A stretch of 64,000 nucleotides of DNA, from assembly GCF_002443255.2 (NCBI RefSeq), contig NW_019211455.1:30841778-30905777 (forward strand), written 5' to 3'. How positions within the stretch are numbered: position 1 is the first letter of the stretch; every line of letters begins with the position of its first letter. Below are positions 27,501 to 38,339 of this stretch, one piece after another. The notes under the pieces were generated by a model. The model was not told the origin of the DNA and did not search any database. It saw nothing but the letters and a program-made list of their open reading frames with translations. A program made the translations under genes and the position numbers. This DNA comes from Varroa destructor. Taxonomy: Eukaryota > Arthropoda > Arachnida > Mesostigmata > Varroidae.

Positions 27501-29430
27501 AGTCATTCTAGCCATCATGTAGACAAAGTACCATCCAAAATTTACTTAGCGTCATCGTTGGAGCATATACGCTAAAGGCTATTCGATTATATGGCCCAAC
27601 AAAAAAAATGGCTGACCTATTTTCGAGAAAATATCTATTGAAAATACCGGTGTCGTTGACTGCTAATTTCCTTGCAATAATTTAGTCGTCCAACAAAGCT
27701 AAAGAGAGATACTTTTCCTAGAAAGGGATGTGATTATGGGTAGAGGAGTCGATGGTTTTCAATCAGCTACAGTCAGGGCAGACAGGTCGGTTGCCGCGGG
27801 TCGATATGATATGATGCTGCGAGGTATGAAGCCAGGTTTTGAATGACCGAAATACTGTGACGCCCACGGGTTCCATTTTGTTTGAAAAATGAGGAGGAAT
27901 CGTATTATAATAATGCGTTATGCAAAGCCAGCGGGACCACACTGCGTCTGCATAACGATCATTGTTATATATTATTCTTGTATAAGTAAATATCCATGAC
28001 AAACTGAAAAGCCATACATAACACAAAAGCTAGATATCACACCACGTGTAATTAATACAAAAAAAATCGGACTGGTTTCAGTAACTGATGTAAGCTTTTT
28101 TGAGTTTTCTCTGAGCTTTAACTTATTTTTTTATCCATAAGACTTCCGAATGTGCCAGGGTAGAGCTTTTAGTATCCTGAATGCCTTATTCTCGAGGTAC
28201 TAACTTGATATTTTATTTGATTAAGGAGTCAGATTCATCAAAAAAGAAAAACTCTTTCGATTATTATGAAAAGAAGCACAAATACACCAACTAATGATAT
28301 CCCAATTAAAATGTCAGTTACCTGGGTAGCAATCAGCAGGATCGTGACATTCAAAATAACATGCGTTTATGCATAACACGCTTTTTCAAAAGTAATACTA
28401 GAAAACTCATTTGAAAACACATTTTTTACGAATATATAAGATATTTTTAACGACAACCATTCGTGCCACTCACTTCTTCACCCTCGTTCTACTGGACATA
28501 TCTCCTATTTAGAGAAGTAAAGATTTCTTTAATCAGTGGGTCTTCTTGTTAGCATACTTCATTAGTGATGATATTTTTTACCCTAAGACTCTACTGGACG
28601 CACGAACCTGCGTCAACCTATTCTATTGCTATGACGCTTTACTGTATTCTAGACGAGAATTTTTGATGTAAAAATGATGGATTAGATATCATAGGAACAC
28701 GACTCTAAATCGAACGTCGAACGAAAGCGTTGTGTATCTAGTAAAAAAAAACAAAAAAAAAAACGTTATGGATTAGAGGAGATAGAGGTGGCTAGAATTC
28801 TTAGCTTTGCACCAGCACAACCATGAACGCTAGCACATATACGCATAATCAATATTTAGCTGCATGGAAGATTTCAGATATGTTGTTTACGCATATAGCC
28901 AGTAAGATACGATGGTGTCCTACGACGGGTAATCTCATAGTGTTTTTATGGTTCTCATTTTAAACTAAATTTATTACGGTCGAAAACTGGTATTAATTAG
29001 TCAGTTGTTACCCATCGATGAAGCAGGTAAGTGTAAAAAGTTTGAGATTGACTTTTAGAGAAACAATCAGACAAGACTTATAGATAATTACCATACTTAA
29101 GAAACGTGAAGACAGGCCACTTAAAAATGATAATGAAATGATTAGTATTATTATCATAAAACCAGCCTTTTTTCAACTTATGTTAAGATAAAAACTGAGG
29201 TCGTTATGCGACAACTGTACCGATAAGGCATTCAAATCCATTTAGACTATTGCGAAATAGATTGATAGTGTATACCAACGCTATAAATGATTTGCACGTT
29301 CCCATTAGCGTTAAAGTGAAATTTCTCAAGTATCATTACTACCTACGCTGATTCATATGAGCCTCACTGGAGACGACCAAGGGAAACCATTGAGAGCGGC
29401 AAAAAAATGTTCCACCATGAACTCTTTCGG
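24580..29430. other. No gene supported; AT-rich spacer
   Basis: Open frames are short and unrecognised. The longest are 27003-27290 (minus, 95 codons) and 27763-28026 (minus, 87 codons). Between about 28.1 and 29.3 kb there is almost no open frame above 60 codons on either strand. A small spaced duplication (TAAAGGAAACT at 25385-25395 and 25403-25413) is present. No RNA gene or transposon end was recognised. Confidence 0.55.
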
Positions 29431-29439
29431 CGGCAGCAC

Positions 29440-29447
29440 TGACGTCA
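29440..29447. promoter_or_regulatory. Perfect CRE palindrome (TGACGTCA)
   Basis: TGACGTCA is the full cAMP-response element bound by CREB/ATF-type bZIP factors. Here it lies about 45 bases from a perfect X-box and is enclosed by a short inverted GCGGCA/TGCCGC pair (about 29430-29435 and 29455-29460). Five other full CRE palindromes occur in the window (14948, 17514, 35385, 38633, 47645). Whether this one is bound is unknown. Confidence 0.35.
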
Positions 29448-29492
29448 CGCATTATGCCGCTAGATTGGCTGATTAAATGCACCTTTGTTGTC

Positions 29493-29506
29493 GTTACCAT
29501 GGTAAC
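29493..29506. promoter_or_regulatory. Perfect palindromic X-box (RFX-type site)
   Basis: GTTACCATGGTAAC is a perfect 14-base palindrome and fits the RFX X-box pattern GTNRCC-(0-3)-RGYAAC with ideal half sites. RFX factors use such sites upstream of ciliary and other genes in animals. Its closeness to the CRE at 29440-29447 suggests a small enhancer or promoter module. No coding exon is recognisable within a kilobase downstream. Confidence 0.4.
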
Positions 29507-29509
29507 AAT

Positions 29510-30685
29510 AAAGCATCATGTCGCATGTTCCCGGAGTCACCAGAATAATAGTTCCCATCATCTAACCGCTAACGCCATTAATAGTTAAAACCACTGAAGG
29601 ACCTTGTCGATTATACTTGGGTATTTTGCTCAGTTCCATCTTTTAAGCTACCAACGTCAAAATTATAAAACTCGGCGAGCATTTTACTTTTTACTATTCA
29701 CATATTGTTTTTGTTTTACTATAAATTCTAGATATTGCAGATTTAATCTTTTACCTGGGAGGATTTTCATAACTTTGTTTTAGAGATCAGAAGGGCTCCG
29801 AAATAGCCAGCCGTCAAGTAGCTCAAGCTCTACACGGTGACTATACACTGCGAGCAAAACTGCTTTACAGAACACTAAATGGCATTACTTTCGATTAGCA
29901 GACCTTTGTGAAGGCTAACATTGAATTGTATTGACGTAGATAGCTACAAGCACCTTCAATCAGATACAAGTTATCTGCACACACGAACAAACCGGCAGCT
30001 TGTATCTTCACTTTTTTCAATTTTCATTTTTGTAATCATCTACATGCATGCGGTTTTAAAAACATTTGCTATAACCCCCGCGATTCCATTAAAGCGTTGA
30101 AAAATACTATATTGTTAAGCGCTGCCTAAAATCATAACTGTACACTGGCAAAATTCTATTGTTCAAGGAGTTGTACATTCGGACATATTAAACTGATGAA
30201 ATAATCTATTACTGACGGCGAATGAGTGACGCTCGTAGCCTTAATTACCTAATCTTTAGGCACGCATTAGAAAACGTTTCGTAGAGGAAACGCTACGCAG
30301 CAAAAAGTTACAATTACCTAATTAGACTCTGTCCAGGAAGGTCTATGCCGACGTAATACGCGGCCACCAATATGACCTAATGTGACGGCTTTTTCGAGCC
30401 AAACTGCTAAGCGAGCTTCAGCACGCATGGAACGCTCTTCGGTCGACGTATAGTCTTTTCTAATCAGTGGCCATCTGTTTTGCAATGGGTTTATCAGTTC
30501 AAATAGGTTTAAAAAGCTTTTCGTAAATCGTTTACGATAGTCCAATCGAGCGTGCTAATAAGAGCCAACACGAAATGAAATATTCCTCATATTAGATAGA
30601 GGAAAAGAATTCAATTTGTCTTGATTCAATATATATCGGCGAATCGCACCACTTTTTACTGCAGTTTTACCGATCCGATCTACCG
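29510..30685. other. No gene supported
   Basis: Only short frames are open; the longest is 30318-30545 on the minus strand (75 codons, ATG start), with no recognisable domain. If the CRE/X-box pair upstream is a promoter, its first exon would be expected on one side here, but no clear initiator and splice donor pair is visible. Confidence 0.5.
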
Positions 30686-30689
30686 GCAA

Positions 30690-30760
30690 ATGAATAGGTT
30701 ATTGGGTAGAGTATTCGATCCCGAATTCTACGGGCAGCAGGTTCGAATCCTTTCATAAAC
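30690..30760 (+). repeat. tRNA-like sequence, probable tRNA-derived SINE head or tRNA pseudogene
   Basis: An A-box-like TAGGTTATTGGGTAGAGT (30695-30712) matches the tRNA D-arm pattern TAGCTCAGTNGGTAGAGC closely. A perfect B-box GGTTCGAATCC lies at 30740-30750, at tRNA-like spacing. The T-arm folds with one mismatch. The D-stem pairs imperfectly, the anticodon stem is poor, and the acceptor ends do not pair, so it is not a working tRNA. SINEs built on tRNA heads look like this. The 3' part and any A-rich tail are not evident within 100 bases. Confidence 0.45.
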
Positions 30761-31059
30761 AGACTTCGTTTTGTGCTAGAAGCCAGCCAATTGACTAAAT
30801 ACCACGCGATACCCGACGTGAAAGGTCAAAACAATATAGGAAGGTGTCAAGTGCAGTGAAGCAGACTGCACAAGTTACTCTCGCTGAGGCCACCGTAGCT
30901 GCCCACGATAATACATACACATGGGGTAAATGGAAATGTCCTTAATGAGAGTGTAGAGTAAAGGAAGCCGGAAGGAGGTGGAGGTAGATGAAATTTGCGG
31001 CTGTTGCGACAAACGTGCTTAACATCCAGTTACTGACTAGCTGACTCTGGCGTCCATTG

Positions 31060-31519
31060 AATTTGGTATTGGGACCTACGGTGGGAGAGACAGAGGCCGC
31101 ATAGGTGAACAACAGACGGCAAAAACGACGATAATTAGAACCGGTTGTTGGAGATACTGGTAGGAAGCATTGACGATTGCTCCAACCTAAGGTATCATCA
31201 GAACCACCAGAACGGTGCAACTGCTAGCGCTATAACATTTGGTCGTCGTTGCTCAATTGTTACTAGCTGCCTAATGTTGGAAGCGTTCATTTCCCCTTGG
31301 GATCTGTATAGTAGAAGCGGCATCAATGGAAGCAAATGCTGTGGTTGTAATGGCCGAGGCAATAGCCGGTGCGGTCCTTACATTAGCGCGAAAGGAATAC
31401 CCGCCGAGCTGGAAACTGGCCGTACCTGTTTATTTACTATAGTCTCGTATAGAGAGACAAAGGGAGCAATGATCGCACGGCAATTGAAGTGCAAAGATTT
31501 ATGGTTTATTACGACATGA
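31060..31519 (+). other. GC-richer island with overlapping coding-like frames
   Basis: The + frame 31145-31519 is open for 124 codons (TTG start, TGA stop). Its codons begin with a purine in about two thirds of cases, as in real coding DNA. In a second + frame, 31275-31439 is open, and its last 38 codons begin at ATG 31326 and are rich in G-first codons giving an Ala/Val/Leu-rich helix-like peptide. A third + segment (about 31050-31160) is also open and ends beside a GTAGGA donor-like site. I recognise no family. It could be exonic, a decayed repeat or chance. Confidence 0.2.
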
Positions 31520-32808
31520 GAAGGACGAGCGCGGCAGACGACAAAACCAGTGGGTCATTAGAAAGTCTATATACAGACAAGGGAAATTAGGACATGCTTG
31601 AGAGAAGCGTACATTTACATGTACGAACGAAAAAAAAAAACAAAACACTTCTGCTTGAGAAACACTTCTGTTTCGGATAGGAAATAATTGGCTGTGACCT
31701 ACACGATTTTTCCACAAGTACCCGCCTACGCAGTGACTTCAAGCACTTAATAATGGTACATCTGATACACGCTTAAAAGCCTCTAACTATTGCGCGCTGA
31801 CCTCCGCATTTACAGTAACTTGTCTAGAGAGTGTACCGTTTATTAAACATTCGTCTAGCTGCTTCATTTTTTGTTAATATTGAAAGTGTACTTTTTAAAG
31901 TATATGTTATTTACTATATATAGCTTTGTTGGTGTACACACAGATTGTATTAGACAACTCCTAGTCTTCGCCGAGCTTTATAGCTTTGAGACTTCAAAGC
32001 TTCTAGTAGCTTAGTAAATTCATGAGAATATAGGCACTCAGAAAGCTCCATCAGTTAGACTAATCAGCGCCGCTTGACACCCAAACCAGCTTTCCATTAA
32101 ATGACTGAGTAAAAAATAGACACCGGTTAGAATTACCAAATAATATTTATCGTTTTCGTAATAATTAATAATAATAATAAATAATAATTCGTGCATATGC
32201 GTGACGGCCAGGAAGCTCACTTACAGATAACAGAGGTTAATAGCTGTATAGACCTTGAAAGGACAAGTCGTATATGATGAAGTACCTTCCGTTCATCATG
32301 GTTGTATTAAATAACGCCGTAATAAGCCGCAAGTTGTCCTACATTTCGGCATGTGAAAGAACAGTCCCCTATGGCAGACTCGATTAATATGGCATAAGGC
32401 AAAAGTGGTAAAGGGGAAATACTGTATTCCCTACCTGGAAACACTGGCAGATGCTTCAGTTTGCAATCGAAGTACGTACAACAACTGAAAATGGCAGCGA
32501 TCGCATGGTACGGTATAAAATGATGTTGTGAAAACTTTGCTCGTATAGATGAAGCCCTACTGTGCTATAGTCTGTCAACTTTTTTGAGTGCGATCGATTC
32601 TAGTAAACAGTATTGCCCTCAATGGGACCGTAGATAGTCGACATAACTTCATACAGCTAAGTTAAAAAAAAAAAACAACTAATATACACAATTTCAACAT
32701 GGAAAAGCTGGGCGACTGTAACGTCATTGTGGGTGGCCTGTAATCGTGTGGGAATTGGTGCCTTGATTGGCAAAGTAACATACGTGCGCGAATAAGAAAG
32801 TATTCTTT

Positions 32809-32828
32809 CGTTTAGTATCGTTTAGTAT
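32809..32828. repeat. Perfect 10-base tandem duplication
   Basis: CGTTTAGTAT is present twice, head to tail, with no mismatch. It is consistent with slippage or microhomology repair. Confidence 0.85.
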
Positions 32829-35026
32829 TAAATAGACTGAATAAAAATAGCTAGTAGGCAATATAAAGTAATGAATACTTTGAATTGATCATGTTTTCTT
32901 TTCAGGCTTAAAACAGCGTCGTCTGAAAACCTTCAATTATGGTCGGACAGATAAAATGCTCGTTGTTTGGATATAGCCTCGATGGAGCTCGCGTAAGCAA
33001 GGCTAGAAAAAAGCTGCGAGCTTTTTTTTTAAAAACAAACTTTTTTTATACATTTTAGCAGGAAGATCTGGTGATGGTACAATAGCCGCCTGAAATACCG
33101 ATGAAAAAATAGCGGTTTGTTTTTTTAAAGGCTGAACTTTTTTAAGAATATTTTCACTATCGGGTATATTATATCTTAGGTCTACCGAAAGTTGGGCTAT
33201 AAAGCTAGCTCATTCGTCATACTTCACCGTTGTTCCGCTTGCCTATTCATAGGCGATGTAGAGATCATCTAACTAGCCTTAAAAGGCCCATGGCCTGACC
33301 ATTGCATTTACCCGATTTAACGAGTTCTGGTTACGCACAAACGAAGAGTTTCGTCTACAGAACCTCTTTTAACTTCTCCGCATTTCCGTTGGGAAAAATT
33401 CCCCATGCGCGTGATTTTTTACTAGCCGGAAATGCTTAATGTTTACGAAAATATTACATTTCCATTATCATAACCAAGTCCACGTTAGAGTTCAGAGTTG
33501 TTATTTCAAACGCTTGTTGTGATGTTACCAGACAACTTAATTTGAAAAAAAAAATATAGCTACGTCAAGAAGGTTGCCCAATCGAAAAAAAACGATACGT
33601 CATAGGCTTCCCCAACATTGGAATTAGTAACCCAAAAACGCCGATTTGCTTTACTAAGTGCGGCCTCTTTCTAGACATTTCTAGAAAAATATTCTTCTAG
33701 ATAATACCTGCCACGACGCTCTTTTTTCATAAACTTTAATATTCAGCTTAAAAATTCATGTTTTCGTTAAGAAAAATTCTTGAGTTACTAAGCTGCATCA
33801 ATTCGTAAAATATTTACCTACGAATTCTGGGTATCCTGTACACACTTTATGTTACACACTTGAGCAAAACGTATCATGACAGTCAAAACATCTACCTTTA
33901 CATCTTATAGCAGATCAGGTCGATAGACTTTTATACGACTAATAAGCTTCGCTGAGATCCAGTCAACTTGTACAAAACTTCCCAGAGATGGGACGAACGA
34001 GTTCGTATACTGGAATAGGGACAAAAAGATATCTAGGGCAAATGATAGCCGAATGTCTGTGTTCTAAACTTTCAAATACATTAATCTTGGACTAAGTCGG
34101 CACATCTATTTTGTGCTAAAGGTCAGCGGACTAAACTGCTCTAAGCACAAACAGTGTTAAATACATGTGTGATATACATTCGAAATCACCAAAGGTCATC
34201 GCATCAATAACAAGGTCGCAAGGAGTCTTAATGGTTGAACAGCTCAGAGAGTAACACATTGACTGTTTAATATTATCCCGTCATGAGTATAGGTATTATA
34301 TCTTTTCTTCTATCTAGACTTTACATAATAATTTTGGCGTTATTATCACACCCACTTGGCTAAATAGAGATATATATTTGACTTGGCTCGAGGATAATAT
34401 AGCTCAGCCTAGGATGCCACCTACATTCCAACATGGCGGAACAATCTCCTGTAGTAACATTGTTGCCTGCTCGAGCTGAGCCCTATGGCTGGCATGAATC
34501 TGTTACGTCAATTATTATCAAAGCAACTCGTAAATCGACATATTGGCGTATTTAAGCGCATCCTAAGGATCTCCACAATAGCTTTGGATTTGTACGACGG
34601 TACGGTTTAGACAATAGACTAAAATAAAGGCATTACAGTTGAAGGAAGGGCTTGCCTACCTATTTTTCAGGTTCCATTTAGCCCTACCACCTAAACTGGC
34701 CTCAAAAGCAATGGCGAGTTACTCCACCCTGTTTGCAAAAATTTTTCATTATCATTTTTGGTCCACAAAAATGCTGTTGTTATAGTAGTAATAGTGAATT
34801 TGACTGTTTGGACCTGACAATGAACTCTTCGGTAACGTAAAAATTCTTACAGCGTTATCTTACCATTACGGCAAGAAACAGTAGGCTATGATCGTTACGT
34901 CAAGAGACAAATCACCATAAAACCATTTATCGTCTTGCTAACCGTAATTTTATTTGTAGTACCTCTTTGAGTAAATGGTAGTCCGATATAAAGGACCTCA
35001 GGTCGTCGATCGCTGCTATACAGTTG

Positions 35027-35042
35027 CTATCTATCTATCTAT
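35027..35042. repeat. (CTAT)4 microsatellite
   Basis: Four perfect CTAT units in non-coding DNA. Confidence 0.85.
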
Positions 35043-35953
35043 GCTAAAAATACTTTCTAAATTCTCTCTAGGAACGAATAGTATTTGTTTCACATTTTGC
35101 ATAAACTTCAACTAGTTGCAAGAGCAGCCTGTCTTCTGCCCGTCAATCAACCCGGCATAATAATCGCTTTAATTTCCCACATCTTCATTCTATTCGTATC
35201 TGACCTAGTATGACCCATTGATTCGTACCTGAATCAATATAAGTAATAGTATTTGATTCTCGTCATAGAATCGTTATTACTGCAGTACCTTGACAATGCG
35301 ATGCCGACTACATGTCGCGGTTCAACATCGAGCTTTACTTCATTTCAACTTGAAAGATTACTGGCACCAAAGACGCTGTTGCAGTGACGTCATTTTTTAT
35401 TTATAGATATTTTATTATATAGATTTATATAGATTTTAATTAGTGGCCTAATCCTAAAAAGCTAAAGAATAGCATAATTATCAGAATTGCCCTCGTACAA
35501 TCCAAATAGGTGCACATAAAGTTTTGACCTACTAAACACCTACAAGCGTGCATCTTAAGCAAAATAGAGCTTTGAAGCAAAACCGCTCAGAAAGTTATTT
35601 AACGTGATCTTCCAGAGGTACGAAAACCTTAACTGTGTAGGTGTTTATATTGAATTTTTCCATAGTGTCATCGCATAAACTTAAACTATCGTATGTTCTA
35701 CGTTTATGATACCTTATGTAAGGAATAATAAATTATGGCTCTAGACCATGTTTCTGTCTAAGGTAATTCAACCGAGAAATGTTATACATACGCGTATGAC
35801 AAGGTAGCTGATTTCAAGCTGTGCATTCACTGACTGTAACAGCATGATAGTTATTTATTAGCTTTCTATTAAAAGCCGTTTTAAATATTCCCGCCTTTTT
35901 CGCTATTCGCTTTTACATGTCAGTCACAATTTTGTCCACTCTAGGCCCAAAAA

Positions 35954-36106
35954 ATGGAGGCTAAAAAGAAGTATTTTGCGTTTTACTAAAATTACCATGC
36001 TTCCAAGGCAGCACACGATATCTGTGCCGTGTACGGCGTGAGTTCCACGCCCGAGAAAACTGATCGAAAGTGGCTTACAAACTTTAAGAAGGACATCTTG
36101 TCTCGG
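35954..36106 (+). mobile_element. Decayed mariner-like transposase fragment (N-terminal DNA-binding domain)
   Basis: Translated from ATG 35954, this 51-codon segment resembles the first helix-turn-helix of mariner-family transposases. The key block is ASKAAHDICAVYGV, and it is followed after a short gap by DRKWLTNFKKDI. Known mariners carry an A..AA..ICAVYG...E.T.RKW..KF..GDF pattern at this position, at the same distance from the first Met. There is an in-frame stop at 35987-35989 and another at 36107, so the copy is dead. The catalytic D,D34D domain and terminal inverted repeats were not found. A GRPTVDVEE-like peptide in another frame near 36235-36261 may be the displaced next block. On the opposite strand, a 117-codon frame (35924-36277) overlaps it and is judged a shadow. 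Confidence 0.55.
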
Positions 36107-36299
36107 TAATGGCTGAGGCCGTAGCGAGGCGATTTGGCGTATATCGTTTGTTTCTATCGTGTATCGATTTGAGTCTAAAGCCAATTCTATGAATGGAAAA
36201 ATGTTACCAACAATGCCGGAGCACGTTTCAGCTCGGTCGGCCAACTGTGGATGTCGAGGAATGCCTGAAAGCACCACTTCTTTCTATCAGTGCTAAATG

Positions 36300-36990
36300 A
36301 AGTAAGTCACTGAACATTTAATAGTGAAAAGTTGACTAAACAAGTTTTTACTAAACATCAAACCTTATCGTACCTGCCGAGAAGTAACCAGTGTATTTGT
36401 TGAAGTCATGCGCGGCAAATACGCAATACATTATTCCGTTGCTAGACGAATCAAACGAGTCTTCCGTTAGATAAAATTAATTATAACATTATTATAACAT
36501 ATAACAGTATTGACGCGCGCGGTAGAAGGTATACGCCTTCCAACTTTATGAGTTTCGTTTTGGTATTGCGTGTTTCGCTTAATCTTTATTCAAGATCCTC
36601 GCGGCTGGTGTATCGTAAAATCATCATTCATTCAGCTACGAGTAGACGTATAAAATGAAAAAAAAAGGGCCAAAGAAAAAACATTCACCCATCGTGACGC
36701 GCTCCTAATACCTTCTCACCATGTTTCTACAAATGATATTCATTATTACGTAAGAGTTATTACTGCCACTGTTATAGTTTGCGCTAAACATCTTTATTAT
36801 GCTTTGGAAAATTATACTCTATTGTTATGTCGACCTTAATAAATGCTCCCATATGATAATGGAGCCACAGCTGTCGAAAGGTACAAGTCCCTTGTTTTGT
36901 TATTACGTGCACGTACAGCATTCACATGCGCTTCGAAACGACTTCGACGTTTAGTGAATGCACGTTAAACATTCGGTCTTGCGTAATACT
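36300..36990. other. No gene supported
   Basis: This stretch lies downstream of the mariner-like fragment. If the element had been complete, the catalytic part of the transposase would lie here, but I find no HDN or YSPDL-type motif in any frame. Frames are shorter than 60 codons. A small AAAAAAAGGG tract lies near 36658. Confidence 0.5.
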
Positions 36991-37000
36991 TCTAATAATA

Positions 37001-37020
37001 GTTACGGCAATCGCCGTAAC
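37001..37020. other. Short perfect hairpin (8 bp, 4-base loop)
   Basis: GTTACGGC (37001-37008) pairs perfectly with GCCGTAAC (37013-37020) around AATC. A single stem of this length is near what chance gives in 64 kb, so no function is claimed. It is not followed by a T run that would make it a bacterial terminator. Confidence 0.3.
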
Positions 37021-37160
37021 GAAAATACCGACAGACAAACATTACCGTCATCATTAGCGGTGCCACCCGCCAGCTCTTGATTAGATTAACCTTGTCTGAA
37101 GTTATTTAGCTGGTGAAATTGCTTAATTGAAGTAGGCAACCTTTTTGAGAAAAATCGCCA

Positions 37161-37177
37161 GCGGGGCGGGGCGGGAG
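37161..37177. promoter_or_regulatory. Overlapping GC boxes (Sp1/KLF-type)
   Basis: GCGGGGCGGGGCGGGAG contains two overlapping GGGGCGGGG-type GC boxes and three runs of three or four G, which stands out strongly in this AT-rich window. GC boxes are bound by Sp1/KLF factors in animals. It lies about 120 bases upstream of a GC-richer stretch (37290-37520) with short open frames on both strands but no recognised protein. A fourth G run would be needed for a standard intramolecular G-quadruplex. Confidence 0.3.
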
Positions 37178-37199
37178 ATATGTTGTTTTAATGGTTTCC

Positions 37200-38300
37200 T
37201 CCCAGTGCCTAAGGTTCTCAGCCAAACCCACGACACGCAGATGGTCAGTTAAATGGTCCGGCAGGTGTTTAGAGAGTTGGAAAGATGCATGAAATTAATG
37301 TTCAGTCGAAGTTGGTCTCCCTTGAAAGCGAAAGCAACTTCTGCTACTGTTGCCGCCTTCTTCTCCGCATCCGGTAGTTGTATCTAACTTGGTTTCAATG
37401 GTACCCGCTAAAGTCGTTCCTGTGTACAATGGCGACGTGAAAAATAGCAGACGGGCTATTGTATAAGGCGCGAAGAGCCGTCGAAACAGCGGCTTGCTTT
37501 TTGTCGTCTGTTTGTGTACCACCTCTAGCCTGAACAGTACGACAACGTATTACTAATTCTTAACCATTTCCACAGGCTGGTAGTGTCAAACGATCTATTT
37601 TGTGACCTTTTTGACAAATAGACGTGGTTTTGTTCAAAAGGAAAAGAATAATAATGTCCAAAACAGCCTTCAGTAGATCTTTAAAAACTACTCATTCGCA
37701 GACGTGTCGAAAAAAAGAAGGGGCGTGCGTCAAAATGTTAATAATATTGATATGCAACCGGTTGTAGGTAGCCTTTATAGGCAAAATTCAAATTACTCCC
37801 CGCTATGGTAGTTACTGCTGGCGATGCGATAGGCTATACATTGAACATTTATGTGAATTGTGAAATATTCAAAACTAAAAAAATTAACTAACAAAAATAA
37901 GAAATATTCCAATAATTAACTCATTTAGGAGCCACAAATCACCGACCAAGCAGTATAAATAAACACAGGTCGACTGGGCCAAGAATAGACTATATGTATC
38001 CCACCAGATCCTGATTTTCAAGCTGTTATTCCACAATTGTACTTTTCCAATAATTTGTTCAGGTTCACCCTTTCTGATGTAATCCCGATGGTAGACATGT
38101 TACGCTTATCGTATGATTTCGTTTCAGCGAGCGAAGGCTCCCGGACAAGCCCTTCTTCTTCTCAGTCTTAATATACATAGTTCATAGGTTAAGTGATTGT
38201 GTTCCTACGCCGTATAGCCTTTGGGCCAGTACTGAAAAGAAAATCATTAGCATTACTTTCCAACTGAACAAATGCTATATACTATTACTCGATTCTCCCT
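37200..38300. other. GC-richer patch then AT-rich spacer; no gene supported
   Basis: Between about 37290 and 37520 the sequence is GC-richer. A 75-codon minus frame (37295-37522, ATG start) and a + frame with a Leu-rich then Pro/Val-rich peptide ending near 37470 are both open. Neither is recognised. From 37.55 to 38.3 kb there is nothing visible. Confidence 0.45.
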
Positions 38301-38306
38301 AAAATG

Positions 38307-38338
38307 TTTTTTTTTCCTTTTTTTTTTCTTTTTTTTTT
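38307..38338. repeat. T-rich polypyrimidine tract
   Basis: About 32 bases of T interrupted only by single or paired Cs. Tracts like this occur in introns and as reverse-oriented A tails of retroposons. No neighbouring AG acceptor gives a coding-like frame directly after it. Confidence 0.75.
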
Positions 38339-38339
38339 C

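Larger units (their letters stand above)
31530..35380. other. No gene supported; AT-rich spacer
   Basis: The longest frames are 31499-31717 and 32038-32220 (both minus, at most 72 codons). From 32.2 to 35.9 kb essentially no frame exceeds 60 codons on either strand. An AAT-rich tract (32161-32188), a perfect 10-base tandem duplication (32809-32828) and a CTAT microsatellite (35027-35042) are present. The rest holds nothing I can name. Confidence 0.6.

Noticed and set aside
30898..30932. HDN peptide in a + frame, considered as the catalytic mariner motif
   Set aside because: Flanking residues do not fit the motif, and the site is 5 kb from the mariner-like fragment.
35924..36277. 117-codon minus-strand frame
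   Set aside because: It is the shadow of the mariner-like + strand fragment, which has the recognisable family signal.
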